Positions 54,861-63,237 of a stretch of DNA of 64,000 nt are shown piece after piece. The DNA is from SOKP01 sp048887165 (GTDB taxonomy: Archaea; Asgardarchaeota; Lokiarchaeia; Sigyniarchaeales; SOKP01): positions 1 to 64,000 of the forward strand of contig JBHLJZ010000001.1 of the NCBI GenBank assembly GCA_048887165.1, in the 5' to 3' direction. Each line of letters begins with the position of its first letter. The first letter of the stretch is position 1. The position numbers and the translations under genes were made by a program. A model generated the notes under the pieces. The model was not told where the DNA came from, searched no databases, and was given only the letters and a program-made list of their open reading frames with translations.

Positions 54861-57005
54861 TTACGCAATTTCTAATTGATTATTACAACTAGGACAAAAT
54901 AAAGGTAATTCTTCTTCACATGGCTCTAAATCATCACTACTTAACAATTTTCTCCAACAGATTAACTTGCCCTCTTTTTCAACCATATCTCTGCCATGAT
55001 GCTGAGGAATAATATTTTTTGTCTGGCAACTATTACATACAATCATTTTTGCATCGTTATCCAAGTCTTCTATTTTCGTTTCTTTGAATTTGTTCCTAAA
55101 AGCGAATATCGTCATGCTATTGAGCATTATACCCAGTGAAACTCCCATATCTCCAATCCCGACTGCTAACCAGAGCGTCATTAATCCAATTACGGTCAAA
55201 ATAGCGAAAGAAACTTTAATTAAGATAGATGACCAAATATTTTGCCTTATAATTCTATTGGTTTTCCGAGATACATCAATAAAAGTTAAGATTTTTTTTA
55301 AATCATCAGACATAATAATGACATCGGCAGTTTCTAATGTCAAATCTGTGGCTGATGCTCCTACAGCTATACCTAAATCAGACAAAGCTAGGGCCGGAGC
55401 ATCATTAATTCCATCTCCTACCATTGCAACCCCATTGTATTTCCTTTTCAAATCCTCGATTTCCTCAAGTTTTTGATCAGGAAGTAATTCACCATGAGTA
55501 GAATCAATATCTAAACAAGCACCTATGGTATTACATACATTCTGATTATCTCCCGAAATCATAACAGTTTCGATATTTCTTTTTTTTAGACCATCAACTA
55601 AAATTGGAGCTGAAATTCTTAGAACATCTCGTATAATTATAACACCTAACAAATTGCCATCATTCCCTACTAAAATAGGTATAGTACCTGATGATTCAAC
55701 ATCAAGAAAATCATTTTTATTGAACTCATAACCTAGCTCTTCTAAAAATTTTTTACTTCCAACATTATATAACTTGCCTTCAATTTCCCCTTTTATTCCC
55801 TTTCCCTTTATAATCTTAAAATTATCTACAGTATAATGGGGAATTTTCTTTTCTTCAGCCATTTGTACAATTGCTTTTCCAATTGGATGCTCAGATAATG
55901 CTTCTAAACTAGCTGCAATTTTTAATACTTCCTTTTCATTTTCCTTATATTTTTTTACTTCAAAAACTTTCAAGTTTCCTTCTGTAAGGGTACCAGTTTT
56001 ATCAAATGCGATTAATTCAATGTCTTTTACTTTTTCAATAAACTTATTTCCTTTTACTAAAATTCCTTCTTTTGCCAATTTTGTTAATGCTGCAATATTA
56101 GCTAATGGAGTTGAAAGTGTCAAAGCACAAGGGCAGCTAACAACTAAGAGTATTAATCCTCGGTAAAACCAATCATAAAAATTTAAACCGAATAAAGGTG
56201 GTATAATCATTACTATTAAAGAGCTTAGAAGAATTATTGGAGTATAGTATTTAGCAAACTTTTCAATAAATCGTTCATTCTTACTTTTATTCTTTCTAGC
56301 AAGTTTAATACTTTCAGCGATTTGAGCAACAATTGTATTCTTGCTTTCTCTAATTACTTCTACTTCAATGAAACTATCGCTATTTATACTGGCTGCATAA
56401 ATCTCTTCAGATTCCTTCTTAAATACTGGAAGAGATTCTCCAGTAATTGCACTCTCATCAAAATAGGAACTTCCTTTAACAATTAATCCATCTAAGGGGA
56501 CTTTCATTCCCGGTTTGATCCCAATAATATCACCCTTTTTAACATCTTTCGTAGCAATAAGCTCGTATCTATCATCCACTTTAAGCAAAGCTTCATCTGG
56601 TGCTAACTCAAGCAATTCTTTAATTGCTTTTCTTGATTTATCTGTTGTTAACTCTTCTAAATGCTCTGCAATAGCATATAATAAAATCGCTGTTGCTCCC
56701 TCTTGACCGTGAATGATAAAAAATGATGCTATCGCAGCTATAATCATTAAAGTATTCGCTGTTATTTTTTTATCTTTAATATCTTCAATAGCTTCTTTTA
56801 AAACTCCTGGAACTGAAAGTATTACCGACAAAATAGCTAAAATTTGACTAATTAGTACAAATTCTGTAGTAAATTCTAAAAATATTGAGATCGCAAGTAA
56901 AATAGCTGAAGGAATTATGAATAACCAGAATTTCTCTTCAAAAAAGGATTCTTCTTCTTCACTTTCAAACTCATTTTCACATAGCTCTTGAGTACAACTT
57001 ACCAC
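54861..57005 (-). CDS. P1B-type heavy-metal-transporting ATPase (Zn/Cd/Pb-like) with C-terminal Cys-rich tail
   Basis: 714 residues. The phosphorylation site is DKTGTLTEG (Asp335) and the metal site CPC at 291-293 (VVSCPCALTLSTP). The TGE motif, SAITGESLP, is at about 185-192, and the hinge GDGINDAPAL is near 550. Later TM parts have Lys (SILIKVSF) and Asp (GIGDMGVSLG), the Zn/Cd/Pb (P1B-2) pattern, so it most likely exports zinc, cadmium or lead. No N-terminal HMA domain is present; instead there is a short acidic stretch with two Cys. The C-terminal 60 residues have CNSC, CPSC and more Cys/His, a probable zinc-binding tail. It starts at GTG (57005). Confidence 0.93.
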   Translation of the reverse strand: MVSCTQELCENEFESEEEESFFEEKFWLFIIPSAILLAISIFLEFTTEFVLISQILAILSVILSVPGVLKEAIEDIKDKKITANTLMIIAAIASFFIIHGQEGATAILLYAIAEHLEELTTDKSRKAIKELLELAPDEALLKVDDRYELIATKDVKKGDIIGIKPGMKVPLDGLIVKGSSYFDESAITGESLPVFKKESEEIYAASINSDSFIEVEVIRESKNTIVAQIAESIKLARKNKSKNERFIEKFAKYYTPIILLSSLIVMIIPPLFGLNFYDWFYRGLILLVVSCPCALTLSTPLANIAALTKLAKEGILVKGNKFIEKVKDIELIAFDKTGTLTEGNLKVFEVKKYKENEKEVLKIAASLEALSEHPIGKAIVQMAEEKKIPHYTVDNFKIIKGKGIKGEIEGKLYNVGSKKFLEELGYEFNKNDFLDVESSGTIPILVGNDGNLLGVIIIRDVLRISAPILVDGLKKRNIETVMISGDNQNVCNTIGACLDIDSTHGELLPDQKLEEIEDLKRKYNGVAMVGDGINDAPALALSDLGIAVGASATDLTLETADVIIMSDDLKKILTFIDVSRKTNRIIRQNIWSSILIKVSFAILTVIGLMTLWLAVGIGDMGVSLGIMLNSMTIFAFRNKFKETKIEDLDNDAKMIVCNSCQTKNIIPQHHGRDMVEKEGKLICWRKLLSSDDLEPCEEELPLFCPSCNNQLEIA

Positions 57006-57418
57006 ACTAGAAATAATTAATCACCTATTTATTATTAACAAGCTAGATCTAAAAAAGATGCTATTAATGTTTTATAACAATAAATACTTTGAATTAAAAG
57101 CTTAAAAGGACTATGTACTATTTTTTTTATATATTATAAAATATATCACATTTTTTTAATTTATAACGTAAACATCAGCTTTCAAAAGCACCTTTAAACA
57201 CATTGACTACTAAAGATTGAAGACCTGTATTTTGCGAAAGTTTTTAAAGCTCTACAAAGAAAGCAGAAATAAAGATGCTCAGAGTAAGATTTTTCTTTCC
57301 AAAATCTTTATTATAGATTTTTTTCTAATCAAGTAGAATTAAATTTTAAAATAAAAAATTCAATATTAACAATAGGCAGAAAATAAAGTGATTCAAGATA
57401 CGATACCCAAATAAAATA
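57006..57418. other. 413-nt divergent intergenic region, possible small RNA
   Basis: No convincing open frame. TATA-like runs cluster at 57128-57150. A perfect 8-bp inverted repeat, AAGATTTT (57286-57293) and AAAATCTT (57301-57308) with a 7-nt loop, is followed within about 10 nt by a T-rich run (57318-57325). That would suit the 3' end of a short plus-strand transcript of about 150 nt, or a leader of the TPR gene. No box C/D or H/ACA motif is clear. Confidence 0.3.
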
Positions 57419-59260
57419 ATGGAATTAATATCTAAACTCCCTAAAGGATATCCTGGTTTAGAAAAATTAATTAAAAAGAATTATAAGAAGATAGATATTG
57501 AAAAATTAAAATTTGTTGCTCCAAACCTAAAAAAACCACAAATTGAGCAACTTTTTAAGCAAATTATCAAAGATGTTTTTCCATCAAACCCAAATGCTTT
57601 AGAAGTGCTTAAAACTTTATTAGTGATTAATATGGAAATAGACACTAATATTGATGGTGGTTCTATAGAAACTTGCTGTGAATTTCCAAATATAGAGAAA
57701 TCTCTTCAATTAATAATCGATGCCGGAATCATCAAGAAAAAGTTAAATAAACAAGTCAAGTACAAATTTTTTTTTCAGGAAATTCAAGATAATTTAGAAT
57801 TCCTCGCAGAAGAAAGACATCATAAAAACGCGATAAAATACTATGAAAAAAAAGTAAGGAGATTTAAGGATAATGTTCAAGATCAAATTGAACTTCTTTT
57901 TCATAAGGCAAAAGTAGAACCTTCTGCTGAATTGGTTAATGAATTTTTAGCAATTGCAAATAATATACCACAATTTGAATATGAGCATAAAAGATTAATT
58001 GATGTTGCCCAAGAGCTGTTTATCCTTGAAGATGAATATAAAGCGCCTATTTTAAATGTGGTGGGTAACCTCTTTTCTGCTATTGGAAATTCTGAAGATG
58101 CTGAAAAAATTTATCTTAACGCTTTAGAGATTTATGAAAATCTAGCTCAAAAGTATTATAAAATTTATTTACCTTACATCGCTTCAACCCAAAAATATCT
58201 TGGTTCTTTATATACTGATTTAAAGCGGTTTGAGGAGGCAGAAAAGATTTACAGCGATGCATTAAGATCATATAAAGAGTTAAAAAAACTATATTATAAT
58301 GCTCATTCAACAGAATTTCATAAAAGAGACGAATTATGGCCAGACAAATCATATATTGATGATTTAAAAGCTTATAATGAATTGTTAAGCAGATATTATG
58401 ATGTTTTTCTACCGGAAGAACCCTCAACTTCGAGTAATTTTGGAAATGTTGGTATCGATTTAGACTTATTAGAGGATATACAAAATGGATCTATTGATTC
58501 TATAGAAACATATAAGAAGTTATCAAAAATATATTATGATCTTTATTTAATTGATATTGCTAAAACTCAAAGTAATCTAGGACTAATCTATACTGAATTA
58601 AATAAATATAAAGAGGCAGAAAAAAGGCATCTTAAAGCACTAAAAATTAAAAAAGAAATAGCAGAACATCATCCTGAACAGATTTTACCCGAATTAGTTC
58701 TCACTTTGCTAGATCTAGGAGACTTATATGCTAGTTTAAACAGATTCGAAGAAGCAGAACCTATGTTTAAAGATGCTTTATATATTTCAAAACAATTAGC
58801 AGAGCAAAATCCAGAAATATACTTTCAGAATGTTGCTTTTATCCAGAATTCTCTCGGAAATTTATACACCAGATTACAAAAATTTGAAGAAGCAGAAAAA
58901 GTTTATCTTGAAGCTTTAGAGATCTTTAAAGCCCTTACAAAACAGGATTATGAAAACTATTCTTATAATGTAGCTAATGTTCAAAATAACCTAGCTAATA
59001 TATATCTAAACCTAAATAATCTTGAAAAAGCAGAAAGTTATCTCACTAAAGCATATAAGAAGGATCCTACTAATATTGAAGTCTTATACAATATGTTGTG
59101 TCTTGAATCGCTCAGAAATAATAAAATAAAAGCTTTAGAATTATTAAAGAAAGTATTAAGCGAAGATAAAAATTATATGGAAAGGGCAAAAGAAGATAAA
59201 AAATTGGATAAAATTAAGGGTTCAAAAGAATTTAAAGAGTTAATTGATGAAATTGATTAA
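57419..59260 (+). CDS. Tetratricopeptide-repeat protein
   Basis: 613 residues. The first 190 residues are helical with a winged-helix-like piece (IDAGIIKKKLNKQVKYKFFF). Then TPR repeats run from about residue 215 to the end, with the A-x-x-x-Y/L-G-x-x-Y/L and A-x-x-x-Y/L-x-x-A-L patterns (for example NVVGNLFSAIGNSEDAEKIYLNALEIYENL, shortened here). Spacing is 42-residue kinesin-light-chain-like in the middle, with a 90-residue irregular insert (about 290-375). No enzyme motif. It is a single gene, probably an adaptor. A divergent ATPase gene lies 413 nt upstream. Confidence 0.85.
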   Translation: MELISKLPKGYPGLEKLIKKNYKKIDIEKLKFVAPNLKKPQIEQLFKQIIKDVFPSNPNALEVLKTLLVINMEIDTNIDGGSIETCCEFPNIEKSLQLIIDAGIIKKKLNKQVKYKFFFQEIQDNLEFLAEERHHKNAIKYYEKKVRRFKDNVQDQIELLFHKAKVEPSAELVNEFLAIANNIPQFEYEHKRLIDVAQELFILEDEYKAPILNVVGNLFSAIGNSEDAEKIYLNALEIYENLAQKYYKIYLPYIASTQKYLGSLYTDLKRFEEAEKIYSDALRSYKELKKLYYNAHSTEFHKRDELWPDKSYIDDLKAYNELLSRYYDVFLPEEPSTSSNFGNVGIDLDLLEDIQNGSIDSIETYKKLSKIYYDLYLIDIAKTQSNLGLIYTELNKYKEAEKRHLKALKIKKEIAEHHPEQILPELVLTLLDLGDLYASLNRFEEAEPMFKDALYISKQLAEQNPEIYFQNVAFIQNSLGNLYTRLQKFEEAEKVYLEALEIFKALTKQDYENYSYNVANVQNNLANIYLNLNNLEKAESYLTKAYKKDPTNIEVLYNMLCLESLRNNKIKALELLKKVLSEDKNYMERAKEDKKLDKIKGSKEFKELIDEID

Positions 59261-59314
59261 TTAAAATCCATTTTAGGATGAAAGCAATATATTTTCTATT
59301 TTTTGTCCACCATA

Positions 59315-59431
59315 TTAAAGAAAATCTATTTCATTCTCAGTTAATTGAACTTTAGTAGCTTCTGCATTAGTTATAACATATTTAAACTTAACTGCTTTAG
59401 GGATTGTAATAACAAAGATAGATTTATTGAA
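59315..59431 (-). other. Short open frame without a start codon, gene remnant or non-ATG micro-gene
   Basis: A 38-codon minus-strand frame with protein-like sequence (SIFVITIPKAVKFKYVITN, then AEATKVQLTENEIDFL) but no ATG, GTG or TTG; its upstream end is a stop. It lies just after the DUF166 stop on the same strand. It could be a decayed gene end or begin at ATT/ATC. I place little weight on it. Confidence 0.2.
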
Positions 59432-59459
59432 TTAATTCCTTTATAATTCCTCAAATGAA

Positions 59460-60353
59460 TTATTTTATAACATACACAAGTTTTTGACATTCTTGTTCTT
59501 CAAGATTCAGCTCCCTTCGAACAGCATTTCTTACCAAATATCCCCCAATATGTAAAATAGAGTCCTTTAAAATGGAATCTTGATCCATTGAGGCATTACA
59601 GGGATAAGCATGATGAGCTTTACTTATTCTTTCATTTAAAGAAATTTCTCCACTTTTTCCATTTTTAAAGTATTTTGATTTTAATTGTTGGCAGATATAA
59701 TAGGTACTCCCACATGGAGCACTTTGAATAACACAAGTATCTTCAATTGATTTACCATCATTGCTTAGTAAAAATGAGACAATAGGTTCTCCTATTTTAA
59801 AATATTCTATAAAATCATCAATAAAATTATGTGTTCTTGTTAAATGAAATCCAATTTTGTTATATTCATTTAAATCTTTACTTAAAGAGCAAAAGGGCTT
59901 AGGAAAAGCTGCTTGAATCCTATATTTTTCAAATTCTTCTAACACTTGAACTTGAAGTCCTGCAGGGACCCATTTAGGATTCTCTATTGGAATAATTACT
60001 GCTTTTATTCCACTATCTCTTAAATAATTCGGAAGTCCTGATAGTAGATCTTGATGAATACCTACAACCAACAAAAAATCAACAGAAGGGAGATTTTTAG
60101 GAAGATATTTTTCTGGTTCCTCGATAAATTCGGGAACTTTTTCACCAACTTTTTCATAAAAGTAGATTGAACTCGAAAAACTCTTTACATATTCACGGCA
60201 TTTATCACATTTTACGTTTTGTTCCAATACCTCACATGCTTTACAAAATTCTTCATTATTGATGAGATTGCCAACAAATTTTTGTGCCAACATCTCAGTT
60301 TCAGGAGCCGTTCCATAGAAGATACCCAATTTATAGAGTTTATCGCTCATCAT
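59460..60353 (-). CDS. DUF166-family protein
   Basis: 297 residues. The pattern matches the archaeal DUF166 family: an early CKACEVLEQNVKCDKCREY with Cys pairs, FIEEPEKYLPKNLP, VDFLLVVGIHQDLLSGLP, KAVIIPIENPKWVPAGLQ, FPKPFCSL, VIQSAPCGSTYYICQQL, AYPCNASMDQDS and ILHIGGYLVRNAV. Family members are widespread in anaerobic archaea; the reaction is unproved, and older notes call some of them thymidylate-synthase-like. The conserved Cys residues suggest metal or Fe-S binding. The gene is divergent from the kinase-like gene, 216 nt upstream. Confidence 0.85.
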   Translation of the reverse strand: MMSDKLYKLGIFYGTAPETEMLAQKFVGNLINNEEFCKACEVLEQNVKCDKCREYVKSFSSSIYFYEKVGEKVPEFIEEPEKYLPKNLPSVDFLLVVGIHQDLLSGLPNYLRDSGIKAVIIPIENPKWVPAGLQVQVLEEFEKYRIQAAFPKPFCSLSKDLNEYNKIGFHLTRTHNFIDDFIEYFKIGEPIVSFLLSNDGKSIEDTCVIQSAPCGSTYYICQQLKSKYFKNGKSGEISLNERISKAHHAYPCNASMDQDSILKDSILHIGGYLVRNAVRRELNLEEQECQKLVYVIK

Positions 60354-60420
60354 GAATTAAATATATTTAAGGTTTTTATTTATGATTTTAATTTTTTATA
60401 AAGAAAATAAAAATTCCCAC

Positions 60421-60430
60421 GAACATGTTC
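60421..60430. promoter_or_regulatory. Palindrome GAACATGTTC in a divergent promoter region
   Basis: A perfect 10-bp palindrome in the 216-nt gap between the divergent DUF166 and kinase-like genes, about 70 nt before the DUF166 ATG and 140 nt before the kinase-like ATG. It could be a small operator. A short frame (60425-60529, 34 codons) crosses it but looks like chance. Confidence 0.2.
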
Positions 60431-60569
60431 ACATTAGATAAAAAAATCAAAATAAATTTTAAATATTTAAATAAAGAGGTTTATCTTGTATATTTAATAA
60501 TTATAACTTATAGTTTACCAGTTGAATAGATTTAACTCTAATAACTATAATAATTAAAATATTAAGATC

Positions 60570-61406
60570 ATGGAAATTTTAAATTTTCGTAAAGAAATAA
60601 TCATAGATCTTCGGGATGATTTTCCTGAACTGCTAGATAAATTTAACCATTTTATTCTAAAACCACTGCCGAGTAAAAAGAATTCTGTTGCAGAATTAAT
60701 CTTTAATAAAAAAACTGAAAGACTTCCAAAAGAAACTGTTATTAAAGCATTTAAAAGTCCTAATGCAGAAAATGAATATAATACTTTAAAACAATTGAGA
60801 AAGCAGAATCTATTAATACCTAAAATATTGTATTTTAAAAATCCTTATTTAATTCTTGAAAAATTAGATGGAGTTAATTTATGTGATTTTATTAATAATA
60901 AATTAAAAAATGTAGAAAATTTTGAAGATCTAGAGCCTTTAATTAGAGAAAAAATAATTAAAAGTGTTGAGAAACTAGCAGGTTGGTTAGCAGAATTTCA
61001 TCATAATAATATGGCTTATAAACCTGAAACCTCTAAGTCAATTGTTTTAAATAAAGGTGATACTCGTTTAAGAGACTTCATATATAATGAATCTACTGAA
61101 AAGGTTTATGGAACGGATTTTGAGGAATCATATAAAGGTAATCACTTAGATGACATTGCATGGGTGTGTTGTTCTTTACTAGATACGAATCCAGGTATTT
61201 TTGAATTAAGTGAACCTAAAATTAAAATCGACTTGGTTAATTTGTTTCTAAAAAGTTATTATCAAAAAAATCCCAATCTACAGTTTGAATTTAAATATTT
61301 CACAGAAAAATTAATAGAAAATCTTAATATAGTAATGAGAAGAAGACATATTAATTTAAATCTGAAAAAGTCTCATTTTATTGAGGAGATATCCCGAGAG
61401 ATTTAA
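60570..61406 (+). CDS. Protein-kinase-fold (Bud32/aminoglycoside-phosphotransferase-like) protein
   Basis: 278 residues. An N-lobe with VIKAFKSPNAENEYNTLKQL (probable ATP Lys and Glu) is followed by a hinge LILEKLDGVNLCDFI. The C-lobe has LAGWLAEFHHNN, then NKGDTRLRDFIYN in the place of H-G-D-x-x-x-x-N, and GTDFEESYKGNHLDDIAWVC in the place of D-F-G/E. That matches Bud32/APH-like kinases, with the catalytic loop Asp and the metal Asp present but the HG changed to KG. It probably phosphorylates a small molecule or protein. No membrane segment. The gene stands alone. Confidence 0.8.
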   Translation: MEILNFRKEIIIDLRDDFPELLDKFNHFILKPLPSKKNSVAELIFNKKTERLPKETVIKAFKSPNAENEYNTLKQLRKQNLLIPKILYFKNPYLILEKLDGVNLCDFINNKLKNVENFEDLEPLIREKIIKSVEKLAGWLAEFHHNNMAYKPETSKSIVLNKGDTRLRDFIYNESTEKVYGTDFEESYKGNHLDDIAWVCCSLLDTNPGIFELSEPKIKIDLVNLFLKSYYQKNPNLQFEFKYFTEKLIENLNIVMRRRHINLNLKKSHFIEEISREI

Positions 61407-61546
61407 ATTATTATATTAAAACCAATACTAATTATCACATCCTTATAAATAAATTCACATCTCTACAAAAATAATTTCTAAAAATGCAAATTTAATAATA
61501 ATAAGTTTATTATAATTATAATTTCAATTTTTAAGGAGATAATTAT

Positions 61547-62302
61547 ATGAGTGAACTACCTTTATTAGATGCCAAAACGGCATTAAAGAAAATGTCGTCA
61601 ATAATAGTAGACATCAGTGGTTTGAATAGCGATTATATCCCAAAATTAAGAACACAACCAGATTATATTGTAGAAGCAATTGAAAAATATGAGAATGAAA
61701 AGAACAATCTAATGAAAACATTTGAATCGAATAATGAAGAAATAAATAGGTTTAAAAACAAAATCTCCCAAAATCAAAGAGATATCCAAAGATTTGAAGA
61801 AGATAATAGTTTTTTAACAAAACAACGCCAAGGTTTCCTTGATAAAATCCAAGGAAAACAAAAAGAGCTAGAAGATACTCAAACAACAATTCACCTAAAG
61901 AAAGAAGAACTAAATAGTCGAACACAAAGATTAAAAGAGTTGGAAGTTAGAATTCTAGATTTATCTAGAGAAATAGAAAAATTTGAAGGTGAGTTAAAAG
62001 CTCTTGAGAAAGAACTCGAAAACACTTTTGTTAAAAAGGAAAAGTATGTTCAATCTTATGAAAATAGAGTAGCAGCAATGAAAATATTAATTAATAAAAA
62101 ATATATCAGTTCTTCACTTTATCAATTCTTTAGAGCTTTACAAGTGGGAAGTGCCTTAGATTTAAAAAACATTTTATTAGCTATTGATATGAGAGAAGAT
62201 TATGCTAAAAAATTAATCAATAAAATGATTGAGGACAACGCACCAATTATTTATAATGAAGATTCAGGCACAATAACACTCAAGGAGGAGGTTGATTTTT
62301 AA
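61547..62302 (+). CDS. Coiled-coil protein with C-terminal winged-helix-like domain, gene 1 of pair
   Basis: 251 residues. Residues 1-45 form a small helical start, 46-180 a continuous coiled coil rich in Glu/Lys/Asn/Gln, and about 185-251 a winged-helix-like end (SSLYQFFRALQVGSALDLKNILLAIDM, shortened, then NAPIIYNEDSGTITL). GGAG lies 8 nt before the ATG. The stop overlaps the next gene's ATG by one base (TAATG), so the two are made together. The layout is like tethering or SMC/kleisin-like accessory proteins, but no family is known to me. Confidence 0.8.
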   Translation: MSELPLLDAKTALKKMSSIIVDISGLNSDYIPKLRTQPDYIVEAIEKYENEKNNLMKTFESNNEEINRFKNKISQNQRDIQRFEEDNSFLTKQRQGFLDKIQGKQKELEDTQTTIHLKKEELNSRTQRLKELEVRILDLSREIEKFEGELKALEKELENTFVKKEKYVQSYENRVAAMKILINKKYISSSLYQFFRALQVGSALDLKNILLAIDMREDYAKKLINKMIEDNAPIIYNEDSGTITLKEEVDF

Positions 62303-63039
62303 TGAGTTTAAATTTAAAAGATGTTTTAGGCTTAATAGAACAATTCGAAACTTCTTTTGATGGATACTTACAATCAATTCAAAAAAATAGCGAAAATATA
62401 TTGCAGAATTTAAGTCATACTTGGAAAATGCTAAAAGCAGAACAAGATGAAGCTAAGAAGTTAGAAAATGATATTCAAAATCAGAATTCAGAATTAACTG
62501 GGTTAAAAATCAAATCTGATGATCTTGATAAAAAAATCGATGCTCTAAAATCCACTAAAGAGGAATTTACTGCAAAAATTTCAGATTTAAAAAATACTTT
62601 TGAACGATTAGATACTTATCTTAAGACCCCTAAATTGGAATTAGAAGATTTATTATCAAAATTGAATTCGATTAATGAAAAAATATCAGCCAAAGAGCAA
62701 GAAAAGACTCAATTAGATCAGAAAAAGATTGATAATGAAACTCGCGAAAAAAATTTAAAAACGATATATACAGAAGAAAAAATGTCAGAACTAAATCATA
62801 AGTTAACTCAACTTAAAAGAAATAACTACTTCACAACATTCTTGATTGAAAATTCAGAAGAAGAAATACCAGAAGTTGCTATAATTGCTACTATTATGGA
62901 TGAAAGTAGTGTAAAGCTTGATGATCTCAAGAAACTTCTTGATGTACCCCCTATAATGGCAGTTAGAACGATAAAGCAGCTCGCAGTTAAGGGAATAATA
63001 AATCTGGATGAAAATACAAATATTATAACTATGCCATGA
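62302..63039 (+). CDS. Coiled-coil protein with C-terminal winged-helix-like domain, gene 2 of pair
   Basis: 245 residues with the same plan as its upstream partner: short N-terminal helix (LKDVLGLIEQFETSFDGYLQ), coiled coil at about 30-180, and a winged-helix-like end at about 188-245 (PEVAIIATIMDESSVKLDDL, KLLDVPPIMAVRTIKQLAVKG, then a wing). The two probably form a heterodimer through the coils. The one-base overlap of start and stop supports equal expression. The ribosome site is GGAGG, about 8 nt before ATG 62302. The function is unknown. Confidence 0.8.
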   Translation: MSLNLKDVLGLIEQFETSFDGYLQSIQKNSENILQNLSHTWKMLKAEQDEAKKLENDIQNQNSELTGLKIKSDDLDKKIDALKSTKEEFTAKISDLKNTFERLDTYLKTPKLELEDLLSKLNSINEKISAKEQEKTQLDQKKIDNETREKNLKTIYTEEKMSELNHKLTQLKRNNYFTTFLIENSEEEIPEVAIIATIMDESSVKLDDLKKLLDVPPIMAVRTIKQLAVKGIINLDENTNIITMP

Positions 63040-63237
63040 TTACTTTTTAGATATTTCCTCCTTTTTATTTTCATTAAATAATCTTTTTTTATGTATGTAT
63101 GAATTTTCTCAATATATTAATTTTTAATTATAATTTTATTAAGATTCTTCGAAAAGAAACTTTTTATATCATTTTTCACGATATGTCCATATAGTAATAT
63201 CGATAAAATTAATTTAAAATAAACAAAAGTCTTAAAA

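Noticed and set aside
57160..57330. Box C/D guide RNA in the 413-nt gap
   Set aside because: No convincing C box (RTGATGA) and D box (CTGA) pair could be found.
60425..60529. 34-codon frame from ATG 60425
   Set aside because: It is AT-rich, has no ribosome site and no recognisable pattern; probably chance.
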